From positions 1-8,529 of the forward strand of contig DATJPR010000061.1 of assembly GCA_035506295.1 (NCBI GenBank): a stretch of 8,529 nt of DNA, written 5' to 3'. Origin of the DNA: DATJPR01 sp035506295. Lineage in GTDB: Bacteria; Bacteroidota; Ignavibacteria; UBA10030; UBA6906. Positions 7,051-8,529 of the stretch are shown here, one piece after another. The notes under the pieces were generated by a model. It saw only the letters and a program-made list of their open reading frames with translations. It did no database searches and was not told the DNA's origin. Each line of letters starts with the position of its first letter. Position 1 is the first letter of the stretch. Made by a program: the position numbers and the translations under genes.

Positions 7051-7961
7051 GCGAGAGAGACCCGGGAAGGAATATTCCGGCGGCGAATCACGCGGACCAA
7101 CCCATCGCGCTCCAGGGAATCGACAATCGGTTCCAGCCGGAGAACATCGTCATGGGAGAATTCGGAAGCGATGAGACGACTGAGTTGAACATACGTCAGA
7201 CCCGATAGGCGGGGACGCAGGAGCTCGACGACCCTTCCGCGGTAGATCCTCGCCGGGATGCCGCCTCGCGCGGGCTCTCCGACCGATTTCTCGCGAGGTC
7301 GGGGTGTCATTCGGCCTGTCGAAGAACAGACCGCACGAACAGGACATCGTTCACAACGTGGCGATCGCGCGGTACAGATCGTCGCCCCGAGATCCATCAG
7401 CGCCTGGTTCCAATCGTATGCGCGTCCCCGGGGAAGAACACGGTGCGCCGTGTCCCAGATTTCATTCTCCGGCCGCAGATCCCCGGCGTGGCGCATGCGC
7501 CAGAGGACTCGCGACAGGACTCGACGAACGTTCACGTCCACGACAGGAACGTTCTTGCGGAACGCAAACGCCATCATTGCGTGCGCGGTGTATCGCCCGA
7601 CACCCGGGAGCGCCTGAAGTCCTTCTAGATCGGTCGGCCATCGTCCCTTTCGATGATGGACGATATGCGTCGCCAGTCGGTAGAGCCGTACCGCCCGATT
7701 GTTGTACCCCATCCCTTGCCACGCCGCAACGACGTCTCGTTGAGAAGCGGCCGCGAGGCGCCTGACGGTCGGGAAGTGCGCCATGAACCGGGGGTACTTG
7801 ACGAGCACCCGGTGAACCTGGGTTTGCTGCAACATAACTTCAGAGACCAGCGTGGCGTAAGGCGTGATGCTGCCTCTCCAGGGGAGATTGCGGCCGGTCT
7901 CCGTGTACCAGCGAAGGATGCGCCTGTGAAACTGGCGGATGTTGACGCGGGACGGAATCAC
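7047..7961 (-). CDS. mutY: A/G-specific adenine DNA glycosylase
   Basis: A 304-residue HhH-GPD repair enzyme that removes adenine misincorporated opposite 8-oxoguanine. Visible features in order are L-P-W-R (26-29), catalytic E41 in S-E-V-M-L-Q-Q-T-Q, the HhH hairpin L-P-G-V-G-R-Y-T-A (118-126), and catalytic D142 in V-V-D-V-N-V-R-R-V-L-S-R. N-Q-A-L-M-D-L-G-A (185-193) follows, then a [4Fe-4S] cluster motif C-x6-C-x2-C-x5-C (C196, C203, C206, C212). Tyr at 124 rather than Lys argues against endonuclease III; Mig-type mismatch glycosylases also carry Tyr here, but the L-P-W-R and N-Q-A-x-M-D-L-G motifs favour MutY. After the cluster the usual NUDIX-like C-terminal domain is absent. The 213-304 tail instead looks like a winged-helix segment (about 238-298). 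The GTG start at 7961 overlaps the mutT stop as GTGA, and the end overlaps the ogg gene by 4 bases. Confidence 0.9.
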   Translation of the reverse strand: MIPSRVNIRQFHRRILRWYTETGRNLPWRGSITPYATLVSEVMLQQTQVHRVLVKYPRFMAHFPTVRRLAAASQRDVVAAWQGMGYNNRAVRLYRLATHIVHHRKGRWPTDLEGLQALPGVGRYTAHAMMAFAFRKNVPVVDVNVRRVLSRVLWRMRHAGDLRPENEIWDTAHRVLPRGRAYDWNQALMDLGATICTARSPRCERCPVRAVCSSTGRMTPRPREKSVGEPARGGIPARIYRGRVVELLRPRLSGLTYVQLSRLIASEFSHDDVLRLEPIVDSLERDGLVRVIRRRNIPSRVSLA

Positions 7962-8383
7962 GGCGAGGACGGCTTGACGTTCATGGATCGGGAGAGCTGT
8001 GCGACGGCTTCGCGGTTGCCGTCGAGGATGTCGAGCCCGGCGAGCTCAGAGAGACTGACCCACCTCATGCGTTCGAACGCGTGGTTTGCCGGCTCGCCAT
8101 CGAACGCCGTCACCGTGAAATAATGCACGCGAAACGCGCCGTCGCTCGTCGCTGTCGCGGAGTCCGGATACGTCCAGTCCTGCGTGTGAAATACTTCCGC
8201 CCGAACGACACGAATCGCCAACTCTTCATGAAGCTCGCGGTCGAGCGCCTGGCGGGCGGTTTCTCCCTGCTCCAGCTTCCCGCCGGGGAATTCCCACTTC
8301 AACGGATATCGCGCCGTTGCTTTGCGCTGGCACGCAAGGACGAGACCGTTTCGCACGAGGACACCGACGGCAACTTCACGCAT
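7958..8383 (-). CDS. mutT: MutT-type NUDIX hydrolase (8-oxo-dGTP diphosphatase)
   Basis: A 141-residue NUDIX enzyme that would hydrolyse 8-oxo-dGTP to the monophosphate and so keep oxidised guanine out of DNA. The NUDIX box spans G35-I57: G-x5-E (G35, E41), seven residues, then R49-E50-L-H-E53-E54. The usual Gly near its end is Ala56. K-W-E-F-P-G-G-K (29-36) is typical of MutT. N123 in a D-G-N-R-E-A-V-A-Q-L segment lines up with the base-recognising Asn119 of E. coli MutT. I chose ATG 8383 rather than the in-frame TTG at 8449. The extra 22 residues would precede the conserved M-R-E-V-A-V-G-V-L-V start, and a promoter with its -10 box lies inside them. The stop overlaps the mutY GTG by 4 bases. 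This is the first gene of the mutT-mutY-ogg unit. Confidence 0.9.
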   Translation of the reverse strand: MREVAVGVLVRNGLVLACQRKATARYPLKWEFPGGKLEQGETARQALDRELHEELAIRVVRAEVFHTQDWTYPDSATATSDGAFRVHYFTVTAFDGEPANHAFERMRWVSLSELAGLDILDGNREAVAQLSRSMNVKPSSP

Positions 8384-8387
8384 TGCA

Positions 8388-8393
8388 CTTCCC
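8388..8393 (-). promoter_or_regulatory. Weak ribosome binding site for mutT
   Basis: GGGAAG lies 4 bases before the ATG at 8383. It is only a partial match to the Shine-Dalgarno sequence, but it supports the internal ATG over the upstream TTG, and it lies downstream of the expected transcription start near 8407. Confidence 0.4.
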
Positions 8394-8403
8394 GGAGAAC
8401 TTT

Positions 8404-8427
8404 GAATTCCCTTAGAATACGGAATTC
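8404..8427. repeat. Inverted repeat around the mutT -10 box, possible operator
   Basis: GAATTCC (8404-8410) and GGAATTC (8421-8427) form a perfect 7-bp inverted repeat separated by 10 bases. The loop contains the -10 box of the mutT promoter (8414-8419). A dyad in this position is the classic layout for a repressor site blocking RNA polymerase. No regulator is encoded in the window and I do not recognise the sequence as a known operator. Confidence 0.4.
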
Positions 8428-8529
8428 GACACCGGCTTGTCAAGGGCAAACCCGGTCACGGGCCACTCGTCCCTGCCGGCACGCTGAAACCTCATCGACA
8501 ACCGTTCCTCCCCTTCGATCGGTTCCATC
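8412..8529 (-). CDS. Unidentified protein, C-terminal 39 residues at most
   Basis: An open frame enters from the right edge and ends at TAA (8412-8414). It reads through E-E-R-L-S-M-R-F-Q-R-A-G-R-D-E-W-P-V-T-G-F before a short polar tail. I do not recognise the family. Third-position GC of about 76% matches coding usage in the neighbouring genes, and the composition is protein-like, so it is probably the 3' end of a real gene running beyond the window. An ATG at 8528 is in frame, but nothing shows that it is a start. The stop is 28 bases before the mutT ATG, so some mutT transcription could also come from this gene's promoter. The complementary strand is also open here, which lowers confidence. 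Confidence 0.45.
   Translation of the reverse strand, partial: MEPIEGEERLSMRFQRAGRDEWPVTGFALDKPVSNSVF
8414..8443 (-). promoter_or_regulatory. sigma70-type promoter for mutT-mutY-ogg
   Basis: On the minus strand a perfect -35 box TTGACA (8443-8438) is followed after 18 bases by TATTCT (8419-8414), matching 4 of 6 consensus -10 positions. Transcription would begin near 8407, giving a leader of about 24 bases before the mutT ATG. The promoter lies inside the last codons of the upstream unidentified gene, whose TAA stop overlaps the -10 box. Confidence 0.55.

Noticed and set aside
7047..7961. Endonuclease III (nth) as the identity of the iron-sulfur glycosylase
   Set aside because: The hairpin position that holds the catalytic Lys in endonuclease III is Tyr124 here, and the L-P-W-R and N-Q-A-x-M-D-L-G motifs are MutY-like.
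8384..8449. In-frame TTG at 8449 as the mutT start
   Set aside because: It would add 22 residues before the conserved NUDIX N terminus and would lie upstream of the promoter's own start site.
1..8529. CRISPR array, tRNA, rRNA, insertion sequence or phage attachment site
   Set aside because: No repeat-spacer pattern, clover-leaf candidate, transposase frame or terminal repeats were seen; nearly all the sequence is explained by chromosomal genes.

Overview
The window is GC-rich, densely coding bacterial chromosome with nothing clearly mobile: no insertion sequence, phage gene, CRISPR array, tRNA or rRNA was seen. A LolA-like periplasmic protein and a periplasmic amidase with an AMIN-like region point to a diderm bacterium. 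A winged-helix-type tail on MutY, an Ogg2-type glycosylase and an Nramp transporter fused to a universal stress protein domain would suit a GC-rich member of the Bacteroidota/Ignavibacteria/Chlorobi group. That assignment is an inference from protein character and is only moderately secure.

Left half (1-4116, plus strand). The end of an M24 (Xaa-Pro aminopeptidase type) peptidase is followed by three tightly packed genes. They are a POT-like major facilitator transporter with a TTG start, a secreted LolA-like protein that overlaps it by 4 bases, and a 625-residue Nramp metal transporter carrying a C-terminal UspA domain with an intact ATP-binding motif. Spacing suggests one operon for peptide uptake and hydrolysis, an envelope function and manganese/iron import.

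Right half (4132-8529, minus strand, converging on the first block with only 15 bases between stop codons). In transcription order it holds the 3' end of an unidentified gene, then mutT, mutY and an ogg2-type glycosylase joined by 4-base stop/start overlaps. A 222-base spacer with a possible 48-residue ORF follows, then yajQ and a secreted N-acetylmuramoyl-L-alanine amidase. A good sigma70-type promoter inside the end of the upstream gene drives mutT, and its -10 box sits in the loop of a 7-bp inverted repeat.

The main biological point is that mutT-mutY-ogg2 forms a complete GO (8-oxoguanine) defence system in one transcription unit. MutT cleans the nucleotide pool, Ogg2 removes 8-oxoG from DNA, and MutY removes A mispaired with 8-oxoG. 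Ogg2 takes the place usually held by MutM. This MutY lacks the usual C-terminal NUDIX-like 8-oxoG-reading domain, while a free NUDIX protein is encoded immediately upstream. With the neighbouring Nramp-USP gene, the region leans toward oxidative-stress handling, although the two blocks are separate transcription units.
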